Assembly (NCBI GenBank): GCA_003488465.1
Contig: DNLN01000118.1
Coordinates: 1-6,609, forward strand
DNA length: 6,609 nt
Direction: 5' to 3'
Source: Sutterella sp.
GTDB lineage: Bacteria > Pseudomonadota > Gammaproteobacteria > Burkholderiales > Burkholderiaceae_F
Both the position numbers and the translations under genes were made by a program. Shown piece after piece: positions 1 through 6,609 of this stretch. Positions within the stretch are counted from its first letter, which is position 1; each line of letters starts with the position of its first letter. The notes beneath the pieces are model-generated. The model was not told the DNA's origin. It saw nothing but the letters and a program-made list of their open reading frames with translations, and searched no databases.

Positions 1-57
1 TCAGGCACAATTTTGTCAGGTTTTCCTTCTTCGAGCCCCTTGAAAAAATCAGTACCG

Positions 58-2418
58 ATGTCCTCCGAACCCACACATTCTCCAACCTCCGACTATCTGC
101 TCGAACTGATTCAGTCTTCTCCTGCTGCGAAGAACCGACCGCGCCTTCTGGTGACCCTGCTCATGATTCTGGCCGCGCTTTTCGCTGTCATCGTCGCGGG
201 CAGCTACGCAATCACCTCGAGCCGTGAGTCCGAATACCTTACCCATATCAGCCGCCTCGTGCGCGAGCAAATCGGCACCCGCATGCATTCGCTCTCCCAG
301 GAACTCGTGCGTGCAACCGGTTCAACAATCGATGCAACAAAGCTGCGCCCAGGCGATCGCATGCGCGAACTTTTTGAGGACTATCACGAACTGCTTGAAA
401 TCTCTCGCCTCAATGCTGAGGGCGTCGTGCAGTCCTCTGTGCCCAATCCCTTCATTTTCGGCGAAATCACCCGCAGGCCAAACTCACGACTTCGGCCACA
501 TTCCATGCGATTTTTCAAACAGGGTCAAAGCGATTTCGCCGTCGTATTTTCCGAGCCCTACCGCATTGAAAACAAACTGGGCGGCCCTTTCATCGATATC
601 TTCATCCCCAACACCAATCCGGCTGTCACCTACATCGCAAGGCTCTCCGTGCAGGAGATCACCAAGCACACGGACATCCCCCACCTTGGCCTGAACCGCT
701 TCGCGTACTTCACCTTGAACGGCGTGCCAATGGCCGAGCATCCGCTCGCCGAAACGCCAAGGCTGCACACTGTCGCCGCCCCCGTGCCGCCCTTCCCGCT
801 CACAACCGAGCTTGTGATGGCAACGCCGCTCTCGAGCTTTCTCACGTCGAAATTCTTCGTCTGGGCCCTGATCCTCTTTATCGCCTTGCTCGGCTCTCTG
901 CTTGTGACCCTTGCCGTCATGATCACGGGAAAGAACCGCAAGGAGGATATGCTCGAGAGCCGCATCCTTGTTCAGAAAACCCTGAACGAAGCCTTTACTG
1001 ACGGCATCACAGTGACGAGCATGACGGGCCGCATCCTCTATGCAAACAATGCCTTTGCCGCCATGACCGGATACTCCGTGAATGAACTGCAAGGCATGCG
1101 GCCGCCATTCAAGTTCTGGCCCCCGGAAGCCTACGAGCAGCTTTCCAAGGAGTTCAACGAGCTTGAGCGCCTGAAGATCAAGGAGGGCATTCCGAAGGAT
1201 CTTTCCTACCAGGCGATCCGCAACGATGGCACCCGCTTTGACTGCCGCGTGGAAAGACGCCCAATGTTTGACGCCTCGGGCCGGCTTCTCGGCATCCTCT
1301 TCATCCACATGGACGACACGGCCAAGAACCGGGCCGAAGCCTCCCTGAAACGCGCCCAGGAAAGCTTTGAGCGTGCGATCTCGACCATGGATGCCGCCGT
1401 GTCAGTTCTGGCTCATCCAAACGACTCGCCTCAGATCCTCTTTGCCAACAAGCGCTACACCGACAACTTCGGCGACGGCCCCGAGGGACATTTGCGGATT
1501 GCCGCCAAGATGCACGATCTGCCGCCCAGCGAGCAGTCAAACGGCGAAGTTTTTGACGACCAGACCGGCCACTGGCTCTATGTCAAGGCTCGCACCATCG
1601 GTTGGATTGACGGAGAGAGTGCCGAACTGCTCACCATCACCGACATCAGTGAGAGGCGAAAGGCAGCATTGCTGCTTGAGGAGCAGTTCAAGAAGGCCGA
1701 ACAATCCGCCCGCCTCATCATGATCGGCGAGACGGCAAGCTCCATCGCTCATGAAATCAATCAGCCGCTTGCAGCCATCCAGAACTACGCCAGCGCAGCG
1801 CAAATGCTCAACCACAACAACAAGCTCAATGAGGCAAGCGCAGACGAAGCGTTTTCAAAGATCCTGCGCCAGACCCAGCGCATGCGTCAGATCGTCCAGG
1901 TCATGCGCTCCTCGGCAAAGCGCTCCGAACCCCATATGCAGGCGACCAATGTTGCCGATCTCGTCGACGGGGCCATGGAGCTTGCGCTCATCACCGCACG
2001 CAAGCTCAAGATGAAGATCAATGTCTCCTGCCCGAAAGACATCCCCAAGGTTCTCTGCGACTCGGTTCTGATCGAGCAGGTGCTGCTGAATCTGCTCAGA
2101 AACGCCATGGAGGCGAGCGTCCCCACCGGAGCAAAGAGCGTTCAGTTGCATATTGAAGAGTCGGCGGACTCGATGATCATTTTCAAAGTCATCGATCACG
2201 GCATCGGCCTTTCCGATGAAGTGCTTGCGAATCTCTTCACGCCATTTTTCAGCACGAAGAGTTCGGGCATGGGTATTGGACTTAACATCTGCCGCTCCAT
2301 TGCTGAAACGCATCATGGTCGCATCACGGCAGCGAACAACCCGGACGGCGGGGCAACCCTTACCTTGACCCTCCAGTCAGCCAAGGGAGCGCTACAATCG
2401 TCTTTTGGCATGAACTAA
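58..2418 (+). CDS. Sensor histidine kinase, two-TM, tandem PAS (DctS/FixL/TtrS-like)
   Basis: This is an inner-membrane sensor kinase that autophosphorylates a histidine and passes the phosphate to the adjacent response regulator. Numbered from the ATG at 58 (786 aa): a cytoplasmic N-terminus, TM1 about 29-52, a periplasmic sensor region about 53-265, TM2 about 266-290, PAS 1 about 305-420, a divergent PAS-like region about 435-533, and a short coiled linker. The HisKA H-box IAHEINQPLAAI follows, with phospho-acceptor His565. The HATPase domain (about 667-772) has N-box NLLRNA, DHGIGL, FTPFFSTK and GMGIGL, so the catalytic core looks intact. The periplasmic layout and the NQPLAAI H-box are like DctS-type C4-dicarboxylate sensors and other kinases paired with FixJ-family regulators. 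The ligand cannot be assigned. The start is uncertain: neither this ATG nor a TTG at 13 has a good ribosome site, and the frame is open to the window edge, so the gene may begin upstream. The kinase call is secure; the subfamily is inference. Confidence 0.93.
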   Translation: MSSEPTHSPTSDYLLELIQSSPAAKNRPRLLVTLLMILAALFAVIVAGSYAITSSRESEYLTHISRLVREQIGTRMHSLSQELVRATGSTIDATKLRPGDRMRELFEDYHELLEISRLNAEGVVQSSVPNPFIFGEITRRPNSRLRPHSMRFFKQGQSDFAVVFSEPYRIENKLGGPFIDIFIPNTNPAVTYIARLSVQEITKHTDIPHLGLNRFAYFTLNGVPMAEHPLAETPRLHTVAAPVPPFPLTTELVMATPLSSFLTSKFFVWALILFIALLGSLLVTLAVMITGKNRKEDMLESRILVQKTLNEAFTDGITVTSMTGRILYANNAFAAMTGYSVNELQGMRPPFKFWPPEAYEQLSKEFNELERLKIKEGIPKDLSYQAIRNDGTRFDCRVERRPMFDASGRLLGILFIHMDDTAKNRAEASLKRAQESFERAISTMDAAVSVLAHPNDSPQILFANKRYTDNFGDGPEGHLRIAAKMHDLPPSEQSNGEVFDDQTGHWLYVKARTIGWIDGESAELLTITDISERRKAALLLEEQFKKAEQSARLIMIGETASSIAHEINQPLAAIQNYASAAQMLNHNNKLNEASADEAFSKILRQTQRMRQIVQVMRSSAKRSEPHMQATNVADLVDGAMELALITARKLKMKINVSCPKDIPKVLCDSVLIEQVLLNLLRNAMEASVPTGAKSVQLHIEESADSMIIFKVIDHGIGLSDEVLANLFTPFFSTKSSGMGIGLNICRSIAETHHGRITAANNPDGGATLTLTLQSAKGALQSSFGMN

Positions 2419-2432
2419 GCCTCTTTACCGTT

Positions 2433-3095
2433 ATGTCTTTCTCCAACTTTTCCGCTTCCGAACCCACTCAGACGCTGGGAACCGTTTACGTCGTCGATGA
2501 CGACGAGGACGTGCGCGATTCCATCCGCTGGCTGCTGGAAGCCAACGATTACAAGGTTGAGCTCTATGACAGCGGGGAAAGCTTCATCGCCAAGTACGAC
2601 CCCAATGCCATCGCCGTACTGCTGCTCGATGTCCGCATGAAGGGCATGAGCGGCCTGGAGGTGCAGGAGCATCTGCTCGCCCGCAAGGCGGCGCTTCCGA
2701 TCATCTTCATCACGGGGCACGGCGACGTGCCGATGGCGGTCAATGCGCTCAAGAAAGGAGCCGTGGACTTCATCGAAAAGCCCTTTGATCACGCCGCGCT
2801 CAAGCAGCAGGTCGAGCGCATGCTGCACGAAGCCCGCGAGCGGCGTGTGAAGGACGAAAAGCAGAGCCTTAACGAGGCGCTTCTGTCCAAGCTCACTCCG
2901 CGCGAGCAGCAGGTGCTCGAGCGCATCGTCGCCGGCCGTCTCAACAAGCAGATCGCCGATGACCTCGGCATCTCCATCAAGACGGTTGAGGCGCACCGCG
3001 CATCGATCATGGACAAGACCAACTCGGGCACCGTTGCCGACCTGATGCGCGTGGTCATGGGAGCCGGCGTGAGGGCCGCAATCTACGGGCAATAA
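2433..3095 (+). CDS. FixJ/NarL-family response regulator (receiver + LuxR-type HTH)
   Basis: This is a 220-aa cytoplasmic transcription regulator, the probable partner of the kinase that ends 14 nt upstream. The receiver domain (about 17-130) has the acidic cluster VDDDEDV at 21-27, phospho-acceptor Asp66 in LLLDVRM, Thr94 in FITGHGD and Lys116 in EKPF, so all the residues for phosphorylation and switching are present. A charged helical linker (about 120-150) leads to a GerE/LuxR helix-turn-helix. That begins at LTPREQQVL (154-162), and its recognition region is around IADDLGISIKTVEAHRASIM. Length and layout fit FixJ, DctR, TtrR and TodT. I see no Shine-Dalgarno in the short gap, so translation may depend on ribosomes finishing the kinase gene. 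Target promoters are not visible here. The family is certain; a specific gene name is not justified. Confidence 0.94.
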   Translation: MSFSNFSASEPTQTLGTVYVVDDDEDVRDSIRWLLEANDYKVELYDSGESFIAKYDPNAIAVLLLDVRMKGMSGLEVQEHLLARKAALPIIFITGHGDVPMAVNALKKGAVDFIEKPFDHAALKQQVERMLHEARERRVKDEKQSLNEALLSKLTPREQQVLERIVAGRLNKQIADDLGISIKTVEAHRASIMDKTNSGTVADLMRVVMGAGVRAAIYGQ

Positions 3096-3120
3096 CCCCT
3101 CCGCGTCATCTCTTCAGAGC

Positions 3121-3156
3121 AAGCCTGCCGACCTTCTTGGTTGGCAGGCTTTGTTT
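3121..3156 (+). terminator. Rho-independent terminator after the two-component operon
   Basis: AAGCCTGCC (3121-3129) pairs perfectly with GGCAGGCTT (3143-3151). The stem extends inward by G-U, A-T, C-G and C-G pairs to a 5-nt loop (3134-3138), giving about 13 pairs. The T-rich tract TTGTTTTT follows directly on the strand. It lies 26 nt after the regulator stop codon and separates it from the next transcription unit. Confidence 0.93.
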
Positions 3157-3186
3157 TTGCCCGGGGCGGCTCCCCGCGTTTAGAAT
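3157..3186 (+). promoter_or_regulatory. Sigma70-like promoter for the rpfE-type gene and recJ
   Basis: TTGCCC at 3157-3162 (4 of 6 to consensus) and TAGAAT at 3181-3186 (5 of 6) are separated by 18 nt. Transcription would start near 3193, leaving a leader of about 20 nt before the ATG at 3213. The -35 box begins where the T-tract of the preceding terminator ends, as expected for a new transcription unit. It is predicted from sequence only. Confidence 0.6.
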
Positions 3187-3212
3187 TGCCGCACCAAAAA
3201 CGAAGATTTGAC

Positions 3213-4304
3213 ATGGCTCAGGCGTATTTTTTGATTCCCGGTCTGCTGCTGCCGCGGCAGGTTTTTGCGCATCTGTCACCGCAGACGCTGTCGGCCTTGG
3301 AGCAACTTACCCTCGGAGCCGAGGACGGCGTGCAGACCCAGACGCTGTCCCGCGGCGTGTTCTCCCGGGCGATCCATGACATGTGGGTCTGGCGTGTGCT
3401 CAGTTCCCGCCCTGTCTTTCCTCCGATCGCCCCCTACGTCTGGCACACGGAGCTTGAACTCGTCTTTGCAAGCGAAGTCTGGCGTCTTGATATCGGCACT
3501 AAAACCGCAAACGGCGTTGCCGCCATCGATGCCAACGAACTGACCGAGGCCATCACCGAACAGATTTGCGCCCGCCTCATGAAACCGCTTGCCGCAGAAG
3601 GCTTCACACTGCAGCGCTGGGACAGTGTCCTTTATCTAACGCGCAGAACCGACTGGCCGGTTGCCACGCGTCCCTGGCTCACCATGACGACGGGGCACAG
3701 AACTTGCGAGCGTGACATCGAGCCCGCCCCCGGCGCGAGCATCGAATCCGTCGCGGCCGCTCAGGCCGTGTTCGCGCGCCTTGAGAGCGCCCTTTGCACC
3801 CCGAAGCCCCTTGCTACAGCTTCCGGCCAAACCATCGACGCCCTCTGGATCTGGGGTGGAGGCAGGGCAGGCCTCATCTTTCCGCCAACGAAAATCCGCG
3901 GTGTTCTTTCTGACGAAACTGCGATCATCAGCTGGGCTCAGAATGCGGGGCTCTTTAACCACTGTACGGCTCCGGCAGCAGGGGCTGCGGACTGGCCCGA
4001 GCAGTGCGCCCCGGGCGCCAGGCTTGCCGTGCTCTCGGCTCTGTACGAGCCGTGGCTGAAGGCGGACTGGGCCGAATGGGAAAAGCGGGTTCCCGCGCTC
4101 TGCGAGCAGATCCGCACTCTCCGTAGCGCAGCCGCGAGAAAGGAGTGCAAGGAGGCGCTCCTTGTCGGCTGCGGCGCGCAGCAGTGCGCAACCCTGACGC
4201 TCCAGGCCGCAGCGAGCGGCGGCGTACGGGGGCTGCTCGGCCGGCTCAGGGGCCAGCACACGATTGCTCCCGAGGCGTGGCTCATCGAAGGGGAAGCCTC
4301 ATGA
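3213..4304 (+). CDS. RpfE-type regulatory/hypothetical protein upstream of recJ
   Basis: This is a 363-aa protein with no signal peptide or TM segment that I can see. It starts MAQAYFLIPGLLLP and carries a glycine-rich LWIWGGGRAG motif at 211-220. That motif, and the position directly before recJ, match the betaproteobacterial and xanthomonad family annotated as 'regulatory protein, RpfE type', sometimes labelled phosphoglycerate-mutase-like. The biochemical role of that family is not established, and I see no catalytic motif that would settle it. Nine cysteines are all in the C-terminal two thirds, including C312, C320 and C325. The ATG at 3213 is chosen because a longer reading from a TTG at 3141 would start inside the terminator hairpin and upstream of the promoter. 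A weak GAAG precedes the ATG. The stop overlaps the recJ start (ATGA), implying co-translation. The ORF is secure; the family name comes from memory and context. Confidence 0.8.
   Translation: MAQAYFLIPGLLLPRQVFAHLSPQTLSALEQLTLGAEDGVQTQTLSRGVFSRAIHDMWVWRVLSSRPVFPPIAPYVWHTELELVFASEVWRLDIGTKTANGVAAIDANELTEAITEQICARLMKPLAAEGFTLQRWDSVLYLTRRTDWPVATRPWLTMTTGHRTCERDIEPAPGASIESVAAAQAVFARLESALCTPKPLATASGQTIDALWIWGGGRAGLIFPPTKIRGVLSDETAIISWAQNAGLFNHCTAPAAGAADWPEQCAPGARLAVLSALYEPWLKADWAEWEKRVPALCEQIRTLRSAAARKECKEALLVGCGAQQCATLTLQAAASGGVRGLLGRLRGQHTIAPEAWLIEGEAS
4287..4296 (+). promoter_or_regulatory. Ribosome binding site for recJ
   Basis: GAAGGGGAAG lies inside the 3' end of the preceding coding region and ends 4 nt before the ATG at 4301. 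It supports this ATG as the recJ start over an in-frame upstream ATG at 4145, which would add 52 residues unlike RecJ. Confidence 0.65.
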
Positions 4305-5995
4305 GCACGCGCTTTCGCATCCGGGACTATGACCAGCGCGTCTGCGACCGGCTTGCATCCGCAGGAGTCATGAGGCCCCTTGCCCGGGCTCTTGCCGCCC
4401 GAGGCGTCACCTGCGCCGAGGACATGGCCGAGGACTGGCGCAGCATGATCGCGCCAACCCTGCTTGAGGGGGCTGACAAGGCAGCCAGGATTCTTGCCGA
4501 CGCGCGGGACCAGGGGGCGCACGTCACCATCGTCGCCGACTATGACTGCGACGGAGCAACGGCCTGCGCAGTCGCCATGAAGGGCTTGCGCGCCATGGGG
4601 CTCTCATGCGGCTACATCGTGCCTGACCGATTCCGCTACGGGTACGGGCTCTCGCCAGACATCGTAGACCTTGCCAACGAAAGCCAGCACCCTGATCTCA
4701 TCGTCACGGTCGACAACGGCATCGCGAGCGTCGAGGGCGTTGCCCGCGCCAATCAGCTCGGCATCCGCGTCATCATCACCGACCATCATCTGCAGGGAGA
4801 AACGCTCCCCGAGGCCGCCTGCATCGTCAACCCCAATGTCCGCACGAGCAGTTTTGCGAGCAAGGCGCTCTGCGGCTGCGGCGTCATGTATTACGTGCTC
4901 CTTGCCTTGCGCGCCGAACTGCGTCGCCGCGGGGTGTTCACCGCCCAGACACAGCCGCGGCTTGATGCCCTTGCCGATCTCGTGGCTCTCGGCACCGTGG
5001 CCGACGTCGTATGCCTTGACAAGAACAACCGAATCCTCGTCGCCCAGGGGCTCGCTCGGGTGCGCCGCGGTCTTGCCTGCCCCGGCATCCAGGCGCTCTT
5101 TGAGGTCGCGGGGCGGGATCCCGGCCGCGCATCGGTGCGCGACTTTGCCTTCTCCATCGCGCCGCGCATCAACGCTGCCGGACGCATGGACGAAATGAAT
5201 CCGGGCATTGACTGTCTGCTTGCCGACAGCTACGAGGCGGCGCACTCATACGCCGAACAGCTTGAACTGTTCAACAACCAGAGACGCAACCTCGAGGGCA
5301 CCATGCAAAGCGAAGCACTCGAGAGCGTACAAGCCATGGACTGGGAGAACAAGGCCACCGTGACGCTCTTTGACGTCGGTTGGCATCAGGGCGTCGTCGG
5401 ACTGGTCGCAAGCCGCGTCAAGGAACGCATCCATCGGCCTGTGATCGCCTTTGCTCCATCCGATGACGGAGAGTTGAAGGGCTCCGGGCGTTCCATCGAG
5501 GGCGTGCATCTGAAGGATGCACTTGACCGTGTGGTCAAAAAGGATCCGCAGGTCATCACTCGCTTCGGCGGCCACGCCATGGCGGCAGGCTTGACGATCC
5601 GCCCCGAAAATCTCCAGAGGTTCACCGCACTCTTTGAGCAGGCCGTGTCCGAAATGACTCCGCCGGAGCTTTTTGACCGCACTGTGCTCGTTGACGGAGC
5701 GCTCAGCCCCGAAGAAGTGAACTTCCCGCTTGTGGATGCCCTTTCCACGAGGATCTGGGGACAGGGCTTTGAGCGCCCCCTCTTTGCCAACGACTTCACG
5801 ATCCTCTCTCAGCGGATTCTCAAGGGCGCTCACCTAAAACTTCTTGTTGATCTGGGCGGGACCCGGTTCGAAGCGATCTATTTCCGCAGGAGCGAGCCGC
5901 TTCCGCAGCGGGTTCGCCTGGCCTATCGGCCCGAGACGAACGAATTCATGGGGCGAAAATCCGTTCAACTCGTCATCGAGGCCTCCGAGGATTAG
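4301..5995 (+). CDS. recJ: Single-stranded-DNA-specific 5'-3' exonuclease RecJ
   Basis: RecJ degrades single-stranded DNA 5' to 3' in RecFOR recombination, mismatch repair and base-excision repair, using Mn/Mg in the cytoplasm. The 564 residues are close to the roughly 577 of E. coli. The DHH phosphoesterase core shows VADYDCDGATA at 78-88 (metal ligands D80, D82 and D84), TVDNG at 136-140, the signature DHH at 161-163 and ALGTVADVV at 229-237. RINAAGR is at 289-295. The DHHA1 domain has GWHQGVVGLVASR (360-372), GSGRS (394-398) and GGHAMAAG (423-430). The C-terminal OB-like domain covers about 455-560. All catalytic motifs are intact. The start at 4301 overlaps the preceding stop by 4 bp and has a good ribosome site. 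prfB follows after 180 nt, as recJ-prfB in E. coli. Confidence 0.98.
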   Translation: MSTRFRIRDYDQRVCDRLASAGVMRPLARALAARGVTCAEDMAEDWRSMIAPTLLEGADKAARILADARDQGAHVTIVADYDCDGATACAVAMKGLRAMGLSCGYIVPDRFRYGYGLSPDIVDLANESQHPDLIVTVDNGIASVEGVARANQLGIRVIITDHHLQGETLPEAACIVNPNVRTSSFASKALCGCGVMYYVLLALRAELRRRGVFTAQTQPRLDALADLVALGTVADVVCLDKNNRILVAQGLARVRRGLACPGIQALFEVAGRDPGRASVRDFAFSIAPRINAAGRMDEMNPGIDCLLADSYEAAHSYAEQLELFNNQRRNLEGTMQSEALESVQAMDWENKATVTLFDVGWHQGVVGLVASRVKERIHRPVIAFAPSDDGELKGSGRSIEGVHLKDALDRVVKKDPQVITRFGGHAMAAGLTIRPENLQRFTALFEQAVSEMTPPELFDRTVLVDGALSPEEVNFPLVDALSTRIWGQGFERPLFANDFTILSQRILKGAHLKLLVDLGGTRFEAIYFRRSEPLPQRVRLAYRPETNEFMGRKSVQLVIEASED

Positions 5996-6041
5996 CCAAT
6001 TCCGTCCCTGCGGCGGCTTTTCGCTCAAAGTTGTCTTCCCG

Positions 6042-6047
6042 TATAAT
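6042..6047 (+). promoter_or_regulatory. Predicted -10 box of a prfB promoter
   Basis: There is a perfect TATAAT in the recJ-prfB gap, but the -35 region is poor: only T-rich sequence around 6017-6025 at suitable spacing. Initiation near 6054 would give a leader of about 120 nt before the prfB ATG. prfB could then be expressed separately from recJ, although read-through from recJ is also possible because no strong terminator is visible between them. Confidence 0.45.
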
Positions 6048-6103
6048 TTTCAACCTTTACGACCGCCGGAGAGCACCCGCTCCCGGGGTTTTGTTTTGCC
6101 TCA

Positions 6104-6125
6104 GGCGATCAATCGCACGATCGCC
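6104..6125. repeat. Inverted repeat in the prfB leader
   Basis: GGCGATC (6104-6110) and GATCGCC (6119-6125) form a perfect 7-bp inverted repeat with an 8-nt loop, 50 nt before the prfB start. It could be an RNA hairpin or an operator. No function can be inferred from sequence alone. Confidence 0.4.
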
Positions 6126-6175
6126 GCAGTCGGGCCGGTGGATCATGTATCCCCGCGAGCCCCGGATACACAAGT

Positions 6176-6609
6176 ATGGAAGCCGAACGCATCAATCGAA
6201 TCAACAATCTGTGCGACGACCTAGCTCACCGTCTATGTGAGCTGAGGGGGTATCTTTGACCTCGACCGCAAGGAGCGTCGCCTAGAGGAGGTCTGCAGGG
6301 AGGTCGAAAACCCCGATCTTTGGAACAACCCTGAGCAGGCCCAGAAAATCACCAAAGAAAAAAAATCCCTGGAGGATCTCGTCGGAAGCTTCGCACGCCT
6401 CACGAGCGGCATCTCCGACGCAAGGGAACTCTTTGCCATGAGTCTTGAGGAAGGAGACGAGGTCGGGGCCGAAATGGTCGCCGGCGAAGTCGAGGGCTTT
6501 GCTCGAGACGTTGAAAAACTCGAGTTCAAGCGCATGTTCAATCAGCCGATGGACAGCGCGAACTGCTACCTTGAAATTCAGGCCGGCGCTGGCGGCACCG
6601 AGGCCCAGG
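6176..6609 (+). CDS. prfB: Peptide chain release factor 2 (RF2), 5' part, programmed +1 frameshift
   Basis: RF2 recognises UGA and UAA stop codons and releases the finished peptide from the ribosome. The zero frame encodes 27 residues from the ATG at 6176, ending in ELRGYL, followed by an in-frame TGA at 6257-6259. Skipping T6257 continues as DLDRKERRLEEV and on to CYLEIQAGAGGTEAQ at the window edge. This matches the RF2 N-terminal helical domain and the start of the conserved core. The catalytic GGQ loop lies beyond the window, so the gene is truncated here only by the window edge. No upstream in-frame start is present nearby, and the pre-shift length resembles the E. coli 25 codons. The Shine-Dalgarno is weak (GGA at 6164-6166). 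The product is autoregulated by frameshifting. The true CDS is a join of 6176-6256 and 6258 onward. Confidence 0.96.
6245..6260 (+). promoter_or_regulatory. prfB programmed +1 ribosomal frameshift site
   Basis: The sequence AGGGGGTATCTTTGAC is the canonical RF2 recoding signal: an internal Shine-Dalgarno-like AGGGGG, the slippery CTT-T, and a TGA followed by C, a poor termination context. When RF2 is scarce the ribosome pauses at TGA, peptidyl-tRNA slips from CUU to UUU, and translation resumes at GAC (6258). When RF2 is plentiful it terminates after 27 residues. This reading is supported by the RF2-like sequence in both frames on either side. Confidence 0.97.

Noticed and set aside
13..41. 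Promoter before the kinase from TTGTCA at 13-18
   Set aside because: No -10-like hexamer occurs at 16-18 nt spacing, and the region may be coding.
484..1308. Long antisense open frame opposite the kinase gene
   Set aside because: Its translation is low-complexity, His/Glu/Gly-rich and without recognisable domains; it mirrors the codon bias of the kinase on the other strand.
2365..2398. Internal promoter for the response regulator (TTGACC at 2365, TACAAT at 2393)
   Set aside because: The spacer is 22 nt, outside the usual 16-18 for sigma70, and both boxes lie in kinase coding sequence.
2415..3092. Antisense open frame covering the whole response regulator gene
   Set aside because: It is the complement of a gene with complete receiver and HTH motifs; it has no domain of its own and its translation looks like a shadow.
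3141..3212. N-terminal extension of the RpfE-type protein from a TTG at 3141
   Set aside because: It would begin inside the terminator stem and before the predicted promoter and transcription start; the ATG at 3213 begins a family-like N-terminus.
4145..4300. Longer recJ reading from the ATG at 4145
   Set aside because: The extra 52 residues are arginine/proline-rich out-of-frame translation of the preceding gene and unlike RecJ; a good ribosome site precedes 4301.
6031..6240. Small upstream ORF in the prfB leader (with an ATG at 6145)
   Set aside because: There is no ribosome site, the composition is Arg/Ser/Pro-rich, and it overlaps the prfB start out of frame; there is no evidence of a leader peptide.
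6176..6259. prfB as a frameshifted pseudogene or sequencing error
   Set aside because: The break falls exactly at the canonical RF2 recoding motif, so it is programmed frameshifting.

Overview
The window is a chromosomal segment, moderately GC-rich, that most resembles a betaproteobacterium of the order Burkholderiales. A gut Sutterellaceae member (Sutterella or Parasutterella type) is my best guess. The guess rests on the gene order (RpfE-type protein, recJ, prfB), the DctS/FixL-style kinase paired with a FixJ-type regulator, and overall protein character. No database was searched, so the genus is inference. All five genes lie on the + strand.

Region 1 (1-3095) is a two-component system. 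A two-TM sensor histidine kinase with a periplasmic sensor domain, two PAS-like domains and a complete HisKA/HATPase core is followed 14 nt later by a FixJ/NarL-family response regulator (receiver plus LuxR-type HTH). The pair resembles DctS/DctR, TtrS/TtrR and FixL/FixJ. No target gene is present in the window, so the stimulus and regulon cannot be assigned. A strong intrinsic terminator (3121-3156) closes the unit.

Region 2 (3157-5995) starts with a sigma70-like promoter that begins immediately after the terminator T-tract. It drives a protein of the poorly understood RpfE-type family, whose stop codon overlaps the start of recJ (single-strand 5'-3' exonuclease) by 4 bp (ATGA). The two are therefore probably co-transcribed and translationally coupled.

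Region 3 (5996-6609) holds a leader with a consensus -10 box (TATAAT) and small inverted repeats, then the 5' part of prfB (peptide chain release factor 2). Its reading frame is broken at codon 28 by an in-frame TGA in the classical autoregulatory +1 frameshift site AGGGGGTATCTTTGAC. The +1 frame continues as clear RF2 sequence to the window edge, so this is programmed recoding and not a pseudogene. In E. coli recJ is likewise followed by prfB and lysS, so lysS is a reasonable expectation just outside the window.

I see no mobile element, CRISPR array, tRNA, rRNA or convincing new system. The points most worth following up are the unknown ligand of the kinase, the role of the RpfE-type protein coupled to recJ, and the structured prfB leader.
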